Part shown: piece by piece, positions 1-12,288 of the stretch
How the letters are laid out: each line of letters begins with the position of its first letter
Position numbering within the stretch: the stretch's first letter is position 1
Assembly (NCBI RefSeq): GCF_043290135.1
Contig: NW_027464588.1
Location: 4,229,501 to 4,293,500, forward strand
Length of the DNA stretch: 64,000 bases
Source: Rhipicephalus microplus
Taxonomy: Eukaryota; Arthropoda; Arachnida; Ixodida; Ixodidae
Direction: 5' to 3'
The notes under the pieces: model-generated
Databases searched by the model: none
Seen by the model: the letters and a program-made list of their open reading frames with translations, nothing else
Told to the model about the DNA's origin: nothing
Made by a program: the position numbers and the translations under genes

Positions 1-80
1 GCCCTCTACTATGGCGTCTCTCATAATCAAATGGTGGTTTTCGGACGTTAAACTCCACAAATCAATCAAATCAATCAAAA
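1..80 (+). repeat. Ruka-type SINE, 3' fragment
   Basis: The last part of a Ruka-like tick SINE enters from the window edge. It shows the conserved block (tctactatggcgtctctcat), the tggtggtttt box and an (ATCA)n tail. The 5' tRNA-like part lies outside the window. Confidence 0.8.
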
Positions 81-378
81 GTGATTGAACGGTAGTGGGT
101 ATATACTTGTATAACGAATGGTGTATGCCAGCAGATAAGAAAAAAATAACAAAAGTAGTAGCAGCTTTACGCGCTTTACTTTTTCCTACGTATATACACA
201 ATGTTTCACAAAAATGTCACTACCAGTGTTGTTCCTGCTCTTTACCGGTGATTCAGTATTTAAAATAATCTGTTATAGACTGTTACCGCTCGTGTTATCT
301 TGTGACGATATACGAGCTCTGCAGCGATGCCAACAATTGACAAGCAAGAACCACTGTCGTCTAAGTGTCTACAGAGTG

Positions 379-620
379 CCCCACCGTGGTGGTCTAGTTG
401 CTGAGGTACTCGGCTTCTGACCCACTGGTCGCGGGATAGAATCCCGGCGGCTGGCCAGCTGCGTTTTCAATGCAGGCGGAAATGCTGTAGGCCCGTGTGG
501 TCAGATTTGGGTACACGTTAAGGAACCCCAGGTGGTCGAAATTTTCGGAGCCCTCCACTACGCCGTTTCTCATAATCATATCGTCGTTTTGGGGCGTTAA
601 ACCTCACATATCAACCATAT
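379..620 (+). repeat. Ruka-type SINE, full length
   Basis: A tRNA-derived SINE of about 240 bp. The head carries an A-box-like stretch (gtctagttgctgaggtac) and a B-box-like stretch (gcgggatagaatcccg). The body carries the family block ggaaccccaggtggtcgaaa and ends in ccacatatcaa-type sequence. The tail runs directly into an LTR that starts at 621, so the LTR element inserted into the SINE tail. Confidence 0.85.
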
Positions 621-772
621 TGTTACGTAGAAACGGCACGAGGCGCGTCTATTTAAAATGTATGTTCAAACGGATGCGTATGGCGTCGACTATGATGGAA
701 GACAGCACGCACTACCGACAGATCACTTCCTCGTTGTCGTCTTCTGACCGCTGATATGTCAGCTACGTAGCA
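621..772 (-). repeat. LTR (3' LTR of the minus-strand element)
   Basis: A 152-bp TG...CA segment whose right part (from about 690) recurs at 1301-1382 with few differences. Its position next to a purine-rich tract (minus strand, 773-786) and integrase fits the 3' LTR. Confidence 0.6.
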
Positions 773-786
773 TTATCCCCCCGGCG
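773..786 (-). other. polypurine tract
   Basis: On the minus strand this reads gccggggggataa immediately before the LTR, as expected for the plus-strand primer site of an LTR retrotransposon. Confidence 0.5.
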
Positions 787-788
787 AT

Positions 789-1300
789 AAAAGCGCCGTC
801 TCGGTGAACATCAACTACGGTCTTCAGTAGACAGGTGGTAAGGTTTTAGCCTGCTGACGTGCACAAAATTACTGGGTGCGGTTTCAGGCAGACTTGTGGT
901 CTCAGATGCAGGAATGATCTCTTAGGTGACGTCGGTTACCTGGCGGATGATACGTTAAGGACCTATGTAGTGAGACAACAACTTCTCTGATAAGCCAACT
1001 CGACGAACTCGGCACCACAAGAGAACTAGAGAACCGGGTGAGAAGTGAACGTCAGCATGCCGGCTGTCGTAGATGGCTTTCTGGATGGCTTGCGAAGCCG
1101 AAAGTCTAGAGCGGGCGATCTGACGTGCGTGGTCGGCACGTGCAATAGCGTCGCGTGCATATTCGGTTGACGGCGTTGTAGTGGTTGGAAGGAGGGTGGC
1201 GAGTGGTAACTTCAGATCACAGCCATAAAGGAAATAAAGGGGTGAATAACCAGTAGTGTCGTTGCGCGAAGAATTGTACGCGAAAGTCACGTGAGGTCAC
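789..1300 (-). pseudogene. Gypsy integrase, C-terminal fragment
   Basis: An open stretch of about 110 codons at 955-1290 reads as the region after the integrase catalytic core of Ty3/Gypsy Pol: a TFAYNSS...TTGYSPLYFLYG segment, then a basic helix (ARDAIARADHARQIAR) and SPGSLVLLWCRVRR...GLSEKLLSHYIGP, the start of the GPY/F-type C-terminal domain. Downstream of 955 the frame breaks and stops accumulate. The catalytic core, reverse transcriptase and gag are absent. The family assignment rests on motifs recalled from Gypsy integrases. Confidence 0.7.
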
Positions 1301-1382
1301 TAAGATGGAAAACAGCACGCACAACCGACAGACCACTTCCTCGTTGTCATCTTCTGACCGCTGATATGTCAGCTACGTAGCA
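1301..1382 (-). repeat. truncated second LTR copy
   Basis: Repeats the segment at about 690-772 in the same orientation with a few substitutions and ends at the same CA. It adjoins the integrase fragment directly, so the rest of the element and part of this LTR are deleted. Confidence 0.6.
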
Positions 1383-3589
1383 ATATAATCAATTAGTGCC
1401 TACAGAGCTCAGCTGTTAAGCTACTAAACGAAACTTAATCAGTTATCCTGGGGTAAACTGATTTACTCTAGAACAAAAGTTTTGGGATACCAACAAACGT
1501 TTTATTAATATAAAATTGGCCATATTCTAGTAGTTTCCAAGCCATCATTTTTGTGCAGACGCGTTCGCTACCAGATATTGAGGATCTATGACTACAAAAG
1601 TTGAGAATGTATAAAAGTATCTAATGAATCAATTGGCAAGTACCGTCTGGGATACAAATTTTGCGGCAGTATTTTGTATCTGTATCTCCAATACTGTTTG
1701 TCTAGGTATCTTATCTGGTATTGTAATACCATTTTAAAGTACTTTGGCCCATCTCTGGCCTTCAACGCGCACGACTTGGTCGAGTACACGTGGCACAATT
1801 TCAGAGACTATGTGAGTATTCCTAGCATGGACCAGCACGTCGGCTCATTTGTTGAATTTTAACAGCCAGGCAGTGTGGGAGATTGCTTTTCACACAGTTG
1901 GCCACACCAAGTGAGTGTTACCTAACACATACCACAGCTAATGTTGCTACAGTGATACGAACACCGTTCAAAGTTAAACAGAAGAAACAAGAAAAAAATA
2001 ACGCCCGTCAAGCGTCGTGCGACTGTACCACACAGAGCCAGCAGCGGTATGTTTTGAAAACCACCAATGTTCAGTGTGCCCAGGGCTCAGTAAATACTGC
2101 AGTTGGACCTAACTTAAACGTGTTCTACTGGTGACGAACGTAGATGGACCATACGGAGGGGTCACTGCTGTCTCTAAGTGATCATCATTGGAGTTTCTTT
2201 GCTACTCTCAAAGTTGGCTCGGCTTTAAAGTGCGTTGAAGCAATTCACATCGTATCGTCTGTGAGCGCAGACGTCACGCACGCTTCGCACCGATAAGTCC
2301 TCGTAAGGTAGTGGACCACTTACCTTTCCTTCACTACGCACTTTAAGCTTACAGTCTCTTTCTATGCAAAAGGCAGAATTGTAAGCGAGGAGACAGAAGG
2401 AGCGGGGGCGAGTTATCGATGGGTGTAACTGTTGGTTATGCAGACCGAGTGGCAATGACCTGAAACGTTCAGCGTGGCTCTAAATGAATGTCATTGACGT
2501 TATTTTTTCACTCAATATGTAGAATGGCCTATGGGAAGCATGAACATATTTCACATACTGCTTTTTTGTTCACGTGACTTTCGCACATACCTAATTACTC
2601 ATAAGTCATAAGTTTGCTTTGCACCGTCAATTTTCAAGTAGGATGGGGGTCTTAAATTGATGTGATACTTTTGTTCTTACACGACTTGTGCCGTGAAGAA
2701 TGCAAAATCGGCATTCCAACTTATTTTGTTTCTGAATATTTTTTTTAATTTTTAAATAACTGCAAGCTGTTTTCATGTCTAGCTACAGTTCACGTTGCTA
2801 AACCCGACGTGGTGGTCCAGTCATGACGGTGCTCAAATGCTCATTGAAAATCGGCGCATCAAATTTCGACCATGGCCTAACTTCGATAGAGGCATAATGC
2901 TAGAAGCCCTAATGCTTGTACTAAGGTGTACGTTAAAGAAACACGAGATAGAAAAACTACCGGAACTATTCGTCAAGGTGTCCCATACAATCACAACTTT
3001 ATTTTCAGACACCAAAGTACAGAAATTATTATGAGGTTCAGACCTTCGCGTAAATCCCGTAAGATCATGGATGAGATACTAGATTGGCAGTGGTGCACTG
3101 GCTGAGCAGGGGTCATATAGTTTACCTGAGAACCTGCAGAGCTTCCGCAACTTTTGTGTCAGGTAATGTGTTAGATGACAGTGTAGTAATCGTGCCTTGG
3201 ATAATGTTGCTTTTCTTTCAGTTCTGCTCAGACTTTGTGTATTAAATTAGTAACATACCAAATCAAGTACATTCAACGGCATAGTTATTATGTTTTACAA
3301 ATACAGCAGGAGACGTTTCTGCGCAAACTATGCTAGCCATTATATATTGAATGTTTGGTGTTTAATGTTTACAACTTTTTTTGTTGAAAGCGAGGTGCTC
3401 TGATCAGCGTTTCGTCACACGGGGTAATGCGAATTGGACTTAGCATCATGAACCGGTATGTGTACTCTCGCTTCGTTCTCGTCAACTTCTTTTTAGTCTC
3501 TCAGCACCTGCCCTGATTCGACTATTGTTAAATACAACAACTTCAACGGCCATACATTATTGTGTTTATACATGACATGACAACTGATG
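1383..3589. other. AT-rich stretch without recognised gene
   Basis: I see no supportable gene. About 1590-1745 contains a loose GTATCT/TGTATCT-type repeat (for example ttttgtatctgtatctccaa). A reading frame of 79 codons at 2795-3034 has no recognisable motif and is probably chance. Confidence 0.4.
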
Positions 3590-3800
3590 AGCAATACTGA
3601 GAGTAAAACAAAACGCAGAATCGAAGAGACAAGCACTACTTCATACCCAGCGTTTTCTACACCGATATGCACCAAATGGGCTCTTTACCAAGTCCTGAGA
3701 CATAAGGAAGAGTCGTCGAACTAAAATCACTAACATTTTGTAAGAACATTCATGTGACTAAAATTGACGTAAAATAACGTAACGATTGCACTAGAGCGTA
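3590..3800 (+). repeat. diverged direct repeat, copy 1
   Basis: Shares its order of blocks with 4250-4470: ctacttcata, then agtcctgagacataa-like sequence, aaaatcactaa, and tgtaa.aacatt..cgtgac.aaaa. The two copies are about 660 bp apart and clearly diverged. I do not recognise the family. Confidence 0.6.
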
Positions 3801-4039
3801 GTGCAAGTATTTCTTAAACCGTTATGGCAACAAATTTCTGATTTCGTAGATTACATGAACAGGACTGGAAACTTTCAAAGAGACATAATAAACGTGATCT
3901 GTCCAAGTTTGCCTATCATTGCAAATTGTGAAAGATTATTTAGAGACAATGTAGAGCTGAGATGAAAACAAACATGCGGGCGGTAGTGACCTCATCATTG
4001 TAACTGTAAATATTATATCTACTTTCTATCCGGAAAAAG

Positions 4040-4110
4040 CTACAGTGATGATATTATTTATTATATTTATATAATAATTATATATAATTATATAATATAT
4101 TGTACTATGA
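4040..4110. repeat. AT palindromic tract
   Basis: A run of TATAT/ATAAT with self-complementary blocks (tatatttatataataattat). It could form a cruciform, but the sequence is too simple for a functional claim. Confidence 0.4.
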
Positions 4111-4249
4111 GGCGCCTATCTCATTGCCTAAGTGTGAGTGCCTCATAACAATATAATAATATTAAAACCTATGGTGACTGGTATCATGGTAGGTACCTTA
4201 AAATTTTGCTTGTGGCTGTTTTTCAATACTCCAAAGGTTTTTCAAACGC

Positions 4250-4470
4250 TCCAAAATTGCAGAGCAACATGAAACGCGGGACCCGAGAGATAAGCGCTAC
4301 TTCATACTCAGTCTTTTGTACCCCAGTATGTAGGATCTGGTATCTCTAATAAAGTCTTGAGACATAACGACGAGCGGTGGTACGAAAATCACTAATATTC
4401 TGTAAAAACATTTACGTGACCAAAAACAACGTATAATAACGTACCCACCAAAAATCGTGCAACTGCGACT
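4250..4470 (+). repeat. diverged direct repeat, copy 2
   Basis: Second copy of the block at 3590-3800, same orientation, with many substitutions. It ends before the sequence ctgaattttcaatctattat. Confidence 0.6.
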
Positions 4471-6099
4471 AGAAATGTCGCTAGCTGCAGTATGTACTGA
4501 ATTTTCAATCTATTATTTGTAGGGGCATCAAAAATAAAGGCGTGCAGCGAGCTGAAAGCTAGGTAAAATAAAATATTTGTAATCTACTATGAATGATGAT
4601 GCATAATCAACGTTGTTTTCAAAGGACCATGTCTGTCTGCTTTAAAACTTTAGTTTTCTTACCATAATAACCCCAATATCTCTAACAAAACTGAAGCTTT
4701 AATCGCATTTATTTAACCCGCGCGCTGACCATTCCAGCAGCTTGTAATGTATTGTGTTCTTTGCTATGATGATATGTGTACATTTTGTTTTTAGAGCCGG
4801 TTTTGGGAATTTTTTATGTAGCTTAGTACGTACGTACCAGTACTAAATGAATTTGCCGTAATTCAGTGCAGCAGCCTTTTCATTTTTATTTGCCTCTTTT
4901 GAAGTGCGCCATTTACCGATGTCTGCATTCAACGGTTTGTGTGACACTTCCTTTTCTATTCTGAGTATATTGCACGGTTCTCATTTCGTGCAGAATACTG
5001 CATAAAGATTCTATGGCATATATTACCATATTACGCAGTAGAAATGTTTCCCTCGAAAAGCAAGTCCTACACCGAATAGGGCTGCAGCCAAGACTGGCGG
5101 CGAAAAAGCGTACACCTTCTGAAATTTCCTACCCCAAACAACGTCTCGCAATTGCTGCCCATATATTAGCCATCCTTCATTAGACATTAAAATGGTGGCG
5201 GTCATCGGAACTCTGTGCGGCCTTTTTCACTAAAAATGAAAGTGTGGGAATGTATTGAGCCAATATTTTGTAGAGACGAAGGTATTTTTAAAGCGCCGAA
5301 TTTGGTAGTGTTATATGTCGTTGGAAACTGTAGTATCTGTTTGCATGGTAACAAATATGGCTTGTTGAAGCCTTTCTCTGTGATGAATAAAAACTTAAAC
5401 TGTTTTCGTGAATACTCGTCAAAAATTTTCAACAACTAAGGCTACTTAACGGGCACCAAGGGTTATATTTCGCATTCCTCGCTTCACAGTTCTTTTAATG
5501 ACCGTGCTGAACAAAACAGAACAAGAACGTGTCAGCCTTTCTGTGCTACGTCACGCTGTAGGAGGAGTTGGAAACCCGTGTTTTCTCTCTGGAAATAACT
5601 TTTCATGTTAACGCAAAACATGTATTCAAAATACTGCACCCGCTCCTAAGCAAATTCCTTCTAAAAAGCTGAGGTATTCGTTGATCTTCCAAAACACGCA
5701 AATAAAGGTCAGGCTGTTGCTTAGGAGAAAGCGGCTTGCAAAAACAAGAAGCAAGCTCACACAAATAAACAAAAGATAGCCCCTCACATGGTCAGTGTCG
5801 TCAGCGAACAAAGACAGAACTTACAGAACTGACAAGTGTGAACACAGCATCAAACATAAAACGACTTTTTTGTGGTGAAGGAAACATTCCCTCAGAAAAC
5901 GATCATCACAAGCCTGTACCATGAAATCATGAGTAACCCGAACGGAATTCATAGAGCAAGTAAAGATAAAGAAGCTAACAAACAAAAGAAGGCGTTTAAA
6001 AGGTCGGCGACTCACGTCAACAAATACTACTGACATCAGGGCATTACCCTCTCGGAACACGCTGTCCGACAAAAAAAAAGTAACAGAAACATTTTAAAT
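4471..6099. other. stretch without recognised gene
   Basis: Short reading frames of 60-83 codons occur on both strands but none has a recognisable domain or splice context. I see no RNA gene. Confidence 0.4.
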
Positions 6100-6440
<341 letters not shown>

Positions 6441-8235
6441 GCTCTGTGTTGCTTCGCCAAAGTAGTCCCTGATAAACTTGTTTTGGTTTCAGTTTCCGCT
6501 CGACAGATGCGTATTTCCTGCAGTGAATTTCTTCGATTGTGCTCCTTGGTTGGTTACGTTGAACCACAATTACCGAGCATGCAGGCATATTGGCGTTTAT
6601 TTCCCTACGCCTAATTTGTTTGTGTCATTCTGTGTCATCCAAAAATGACGTGAATATTTTCAGCGCTACAGTTTGTAGGGCGTGCACAGATATGTAAAAT
6701 CATCTAGACTCGAAAACTGACGCGTGGAGCGTGCTTACAAAGCGCGGCGCGGCACACCGAGGAACAGCTCGCACATGCTGTGGCGTGAAGTGAAATTCAG
6801 TTTGGATCATGTTGAGTTACGGTGTCATTGAAAGGCATCGGTGACAAACTCACCACGCGCTCTGCGGTTTAGAAAACGCATTGCGGTGACCTCCCACCAC
6901 TGCAGAACTCACGAATTCTGTGCTCAATCCCAACCACTGAGCATTTCCGTCTCCTTCATTAAAACCACATGGGCATGCAGTTATTTCTCACTATACTGCA
7001 TGGCGCCGGTAATGCGCACATCAGGATAGAAAACGTTTGTTGCGCTTGTTAGGTTGCTTCATTAGAACAGGAACGTGTGTAAACCCTGCACAACAGTAAA
7101 ATGTCATGCTTTCTGAACATCGATACAATTAACGCTAATTCTAAAGCTGAAAACTAAATGGTCACCTATTATTTCGCCAGCAATTATTGCTTCCTGACAT
7201 CGCAAAGCACATTTCGTTAGCTAACTTTGTTCAACGCCAACTTTCTGAGCCATACTCAGCCTGGCGATTACATTATCCCTCTTTCCTTCACAATGAAACT
7301 TGGATTTTTGTGGTTATGACAGGTATTCACAAACACTATTACTGAACCAGCAAGGAAACCCCTTGAACACATAGGGCTACCACAGCCTATTGCAGATAGT
7401 TTTAAACTGGACACAGCGAGTATTTGTCAGGAGGAATAAATTGTGCTACGTGATAAATTGCAGCAGCCAAAGCAAGGTGTTCTGTTCTATATTTCCTGCA
7501 TACCCAGCTGGCTGAAATATAAACGTCCCTTAAATAGTAATGCACACGCACACAAGTCACAGGAATAAACCTTTAATACTAAACTCCCCTTCTTTCAAGC
7601 CAACTTCAAAGCCAGAGAGCCGTGTATTTTCAGCAAAACATTTATTACTTATTGAGCACTTCCTGAAAGCCACTTCCGTTTCACAGCCTCTGAGCCACTT
7701 TATTCACTCGTAGCAGCTAATTGAAAAGGATGTTTATGGTCTCTTGGGTTGTAATGAAAATTTTGCCACCCTTTTTTGTCGGGTGAAACAAGATATATGA
7801 TGCACCACACAGCACTGCTTGCTCTCCTCAGCTGTCGTTTTATGTGTGAAACACAAGTGCCACCCACAAGTGACAATCAAAACACTAAAAGAAAGGCTGG
7901 CAACAAGCATACTAAAGGATTTCTTGGTGCTGCATGCAACCAGAATCACGTAAACGGATAGTACACATCGTCACCTCTTGGTCAGCGTTTGTGGTATGTC
8001 GACTTCCTTCTTGTGTTCTTATTTGCTCGCCCTGTTTTTCAGAATGACAGAGTATACTTCGAAGCTGTTGGGCATCAAAAAGGAATACATAGCACCTCAC
8101 AAACAATCAGAATTACATGAGCCAGCACACAGCGGGTTCATCTGAATTCCTCTATAGCGCTCAATTCATAGACATTACTCTCACTGCAGCTGCTGGAGTC
8201 AGATACCAGAGTAATTATGATGTTTTGAGTGTGCT
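6441..8235. other. stretch without recognised gene
   Basis: No reading frame above 71 codons, no recognisable protein motif and no tRNA-like fold were found. Confidence 0.4.
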
Positions 8236-9990
8236 TTACATTGCACTATCTGGCTCCGAAGCCTCTTCTTCAAAACGCAGCACGTGGGCGCTGTCACGTG
8301 CCCAGTTGTCTGCAGTCACAAGGACACTGGTTTCGTCTATAAGTGCTTCGAATCCAGCAAGAGTGAACGACCTGTTGTTGGCTACAATATAACCCTTCAC
8401 CTAGTTCCATACCATTTCAATAAGGTTGAATTTGCAATGGAAAGGAGGAAGCCAAACAATGTCATGACCAGCAACCATGGCGAGGGCAGCAATACGGTAT
8501 CTAGAAAAACGGTGCAGACCACGGGATGTTTTTTTGGGGGGCAAATGAAGACTGAATCTTGCCCTTGCGCGACGACGTTGAAGGCAACTTTTCGAGTTTA
8601 ATACTATGGTACGAAGCATTCTCTATGACAATTACGCACCGTGGCTCAATGTTTGGCAAGAGTTTTTTTTAAACATCTCTCAAAGCATGGGCCACCCATT
8701 TCAATGTAGTAGCCACTGGCAAAACTCGTTTTCGCCCGGAAAACGAGAGATGTTCCATCCATGAAGCCGTCTTCGCTTCCAGAACAGAGGACAATGAGCC
8801 GACAATCTTTGCCGTTCGGTGCAAGAATCCCAGATGTGAGACCCCTGCGAAAGGCATTCTCACGCGATGACGCAGTGGTGTACTACAACACCTTCTCCTT
8901 GGTGTGTCCAGCATTCACCTAAGTCTAGTCGAGGTAGTATATAGTCCTGCAAAATCAAGAGATATATGTGTCGGGTTTCAGTTTTTAACCGGAGGGGTCT
9001 GTTGAGACAGAAGAAATTTATTATGTGCATCCAATAATATTCTACCAGGCAGGCAGGTATTTGCACTTTTTTGTGGTTCGGGCAAATACAAAAAGAAAAA
9101 AATCGCAGAAGGTACCTACTCACATGTTTAACAAAATACCTTCATTCAGAGCTCTCCATACCTCGTAAGAACACGTCGATACCTACCTGGGCATTCGCTT
9201 GCCTAACCAGAATATTAGGCTAGATACAAATAGCAGCCGCAGATGCAGAAACAAGCCACTGGAAATAATACAAATCTAGATGAACCGCAACATAAATGAG
9301 GACGGGTGAATTAAAATTAAATATTTAGCGGTACGAGAACTACCACCAGTACTTCCTCTTCTTACTCTGAATTTTTATGTGTGGAATTCGCGCTTGAATT
9401 CGAAAGTTTGACATTGATAACTCTGAACAACAAATCGAAGCACTAACATCATGTACGTCCCGTTTTTCCTTTCGCATTTCTCGAATGATCCGCAGATATT
9501 TCCGCCACCAGGCGATAATGTCGTCTCTTTTCAGCAGTGCACAGTTACGTATTCGCTTCAGAAAAGAAAATCTAACGTTATTCAGAAGCCTGCGCATCGT
9601 TCTAACACTCACCTGTTTCCGTAGCCCCATGTAGGTGTCGCCGATTACCTCACTGAGGATCTTTTCTACTGTTGGCACCTCGTTGCGAATGTGGTACTGA
9701 TGTACTTTCCGGGGAAGAGCACACAGGGTGAAACTATCGTACCGCTGCACTCTTGTCTTCCCAGTAACTCTTGCTGGTGATGCAACCACAAAACGAAGCC
9801 TTTTACGCTTTGTCAACTTCAGGGTACCCTTTAAAACATCTTCCTCGAGCCGTGCAACAGTACGCTCGCTAACACCGATAAGCTGGCTAATCGAACGATA
9901 CACGGATGCGACGGAGAGTCCCGGTTGCGTCAGTCTCACTTGGGCGTACGCGTTGCCGACGAATTGCTTGGTTTGTTTCGACAGCTTTTG
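8236..9990 (-). pseudogene. IS630/Tc1/mariner-type (DDE_3) transposase, broken
   Basis: The N-terminal part is open for 199 codons (9340-9939). It has a helix-turn-helix-like ISQLIGVSERTVARLEEDV and then RTMRRLLNNVRFSFLKRIRN...ALLKRDDIIAWWRKYLR, as in arthropod DDE_3 transposases. The alignment then breaks; roughly 480 unrelated bases (about 8945-9460) separate it from the catalytic half. That half is readable in pieces: a Y-L-D remnant near 8930, VNAGHTKEK, RLIVLCSGSEDGFMDG, VIVIENASYHS, GHDIVWLPPFHCKFNLIE and a C-terminal tail ending at a stop at 8236-8238. The second catalytic Asp appears as Glu (VIEN where VIDN is usual). Frameshifts, a stop after the NLIEMVWN motif and the insertion make it non-functional. 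No terminal inverted repeats were located. Confidence 0.65.
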
Positions 9991-10874
9991 GTACTCAAGC
10001 TACTTGAATATTCTGTGCGCCGAGCGAATTGGCGAGCAACTGGAGGAACAAGACACTGGCGACGCGGAAGCATTTTTTTCCGAAGGGAGATCGTGAAGGA
10101 AGACAGCCAGTGGGACGGCAGTGTCGAACGCGGCAACTAAGAAGAACCCCGGAAAATATAAATTATAACGCCATTTCTAATAATATCACTTATGCTTTTC
10201 TAATATTATCAATTAGCAGCTAAAATTATACCTGCGCGTTTTTAATTGATAAGGTTACGCACCAAGACCTTTTTTTGTGTGTGAAACTACTTCCAGCTGC
10301 GTAGCGACACTGACAAAACGGCGTGATTCGGCTTTGTAGCCTTGCCTGCACTGCCACAGAAAGTTGTCCTCTAGTATAGCCGCTTACGTTTTGGTACTCT
10401 CGTGGTTCCCTCCTTAACTTGGCGTGTACTAGAATTAGCATGAGAGGGCAAGATGGTTTGGTAAAGATGACGCGCTTGTCAAAACAAGAATAATGTCACA
10501 ATCTTGTCGCGTACGTCGTCAAACACTTCTCGCCGGATAACGGCACATACCCACGGGAAAGTAGTTGCCGCTGGTATGCCGGTATGTGCCACAGGTGATT
10601 GACACTTAGTATCTACTCAGAAGTGACGAGGACACTCATGGGCGATTTTGACGCGCGAACATTAAGAAATAGCTGAGATCAGCAGCATCGATCCGAAGAA
10701 CGCAAATAATAGATACCAGGGTACGAGCTGGAAATGAAACCAAAAAGTTTGCGTGGCAATGAAGCATTTTACCACATAGCTACGCCAGGTTTCAGAACTA
10801 TTTTTAAATAGACGTTCATCTTTGTGAAACGTCACTATAGTGGTTACAGTGCTGCCGACCCAGTTTTTTAAACA
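9991..10874. other. stretch without recognised gene
   Basis: Several overlapping short frames occur at 9925-10223 on both strands; they are shadows next to the transposase remnant. Nothing else was recognised. Confidence 0.35.
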
Positions 10875-11116
10875 CCACCCCGCAGCGGGGGTCTAGTGGC
10901 TAAGGTACTCGGCTATTGACCCGCTGGTCGCGGGATCAGATTTCGGCTGCTGTGGCTGCATTTTTGATGGAGGCGAGAATGCTATAGGCCTATGTTCTCA
11001 GATTTTGGGGCACGTTAAAGGACCCCAGGTGGTCGAGATTTCTGGAGCCCTCTACTACAATGTCTGTCATAATCATTTGGTGGTTTCGGGACGTAAAACC
11101 CTATATATCAATCAAT
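10875..11116 (+). repeat. Ruka-type SINE, full length
   Basis: Starts with gtctagtggctaaggtactc (A-box region), followed by gcgggatcagatttcg, which has drifted from the B-box consensus. The body block aaggaccccaggtggtcgag and the tail (atatatcaatcaat) are present. Confidence 0.85.
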
Positions 11117-11179
11117 TTCATATATACCACTGTGTACACCTTTGATACAGCTGTACGTTGGGTTAAAGTCAGTTGTGGT

Positions 11180-11780
11180 TAGTCGTCATGCGCTGAAGTA
11201 GATTTATGTAGCAGTGTCCGAGGCCAGCATTTTCGCGAGCATAAGCACTTTATATCATACCTCGCCGCATTTACTCTCGCCTTAGGCGATTTCTCCTCTA
11301 AGCGGCGCTTCTTTTGCAGCGGTCAACCTGGTCATTCGTGAACCTACTGCTACCCTCGTAGGTGCTAGCTTTTTCTGCGGCTCTGATTTGCACTGCGCTC
11401 AACTGTTCCTCTCACTTCTCGTGTGCTACACGTACCGATTGACCACTCCTCTTCTTCAAATCTAACCTGCGTTCTAGTCTTTCACACTCGCGTTTGAACC
11501 TTTCCTCCTCCTCAAACGTTTCTTGCATCGCCTTCCTGTATACTTCCTTACTTATTCTCTGCTTCTCTAAATATTCCTGATCCAATTAATACATATTCCC
11601 GAAGTGCTCAATATCGGCCTGTTACTTTTACTTTCGAGAATTACCTCGTGAAGTTTAGATGCAGGCGTGTCATCTTCGAATTCTAGGTCGAGACCTCAAC
11701 ACAGGTTTAGCAGGTTATCTCTCGTCAATCTCATCACGTCCATGACGACAGCTTTGCTTTGGCTCATCTGCGAAAAACAC
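11180..11780 (-). pseudogene. Gag N-terminus of a degenerate LTR element
   Basis: Read on the minus strand, frames interrupted by stops and shifts give MRLTRDNLLNLC, a helical segment EFEDDTPASKLHE and an acidic/basic helix rich in E, R and K (FEEEERFKRECERLERR). The order, a SAP-like helical start followed by a charged coiled coil, is the same as at the start of the intact polyprotein at 29,909-34,426. The primer-binding site at 12,269-12,286 also matches that element's. I infer a decayed relative; the rest of its pol gene is not present nearby. Confidence 0.5.
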
Positions 11781-12268
11781 AAACCCACCACCGTTTCAAT
11801 TCTGGGTCTGGAGAAATTGAAGCCTGGAAAATCCCTTAGAGGAGACCGAAAGCATAAGCACACAAGTAGCACTACGTGGCCAGCCTCCCTCTCTACACGT
11901 TTCCGATTTCTTTATCACTCCTCTGCTCTTCAACCTCCCAACACTTTCCCCACAACGTATGCTTACAACTCCCGCAAACAAACTTACGTACCTGCTGAAA
12001 TACTTAAGCTTTCGTACTCAACCTACTTGCTCAGATAATCATGAAGTGCTACTACGTGCTAAAATAACAACCACAAGGGCTAGGCGGTTGTTCGTAATAT
12101 CTATCTTTTAACAGGTTTAGGCTAAAAAACTCGATACATCTCAAGTACAAAGCCAGGCACTCACTCGAATACGTGCGGTCGTGGTTCGCTGTGTCGATGC
12201 CGCCGAATTCCAGGGCTAGGGCTTTCGGCTGCCCTCCGGTCCATGTCACTCTCCGTGGCTAAGTGTCA

Positions 12269-12286
12269 TCTCACCGCTGCCATCCA
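12269..12286 (-). other. primer-binding site, probably tRNA-Leu
   Basis: On the minus strand the LTR end is followed by AC and then tggatggcagcggtgaga. This differs by a few bases from the primer site at 34,660-34,676, which matches the 3' end of tRNA-Leu(AAG). Confidence 0.5.
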
Positions 12287-12288
12287 GT

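Larger units (their letters stand above)
621..1382 (-). mobile_element. internally deleted Ty3/Gypsy-type LTR element
   Basis: Read on the minus strand, this holds the C-terminal end of integrase, a polypurine tract and a short LTR, with a second partial LTR at the opposite end. LTR-like sequence at 621-772 starts TG and ends CA; positions 1301-1382 repeat its last 80 bases or so. Four-base ATAT flanks (617-620 and 1383-1386) look like a target-site duplication. Everything from gag to most of integrase is missing, so the copy cannot move on its own. Confidence 0.65.
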
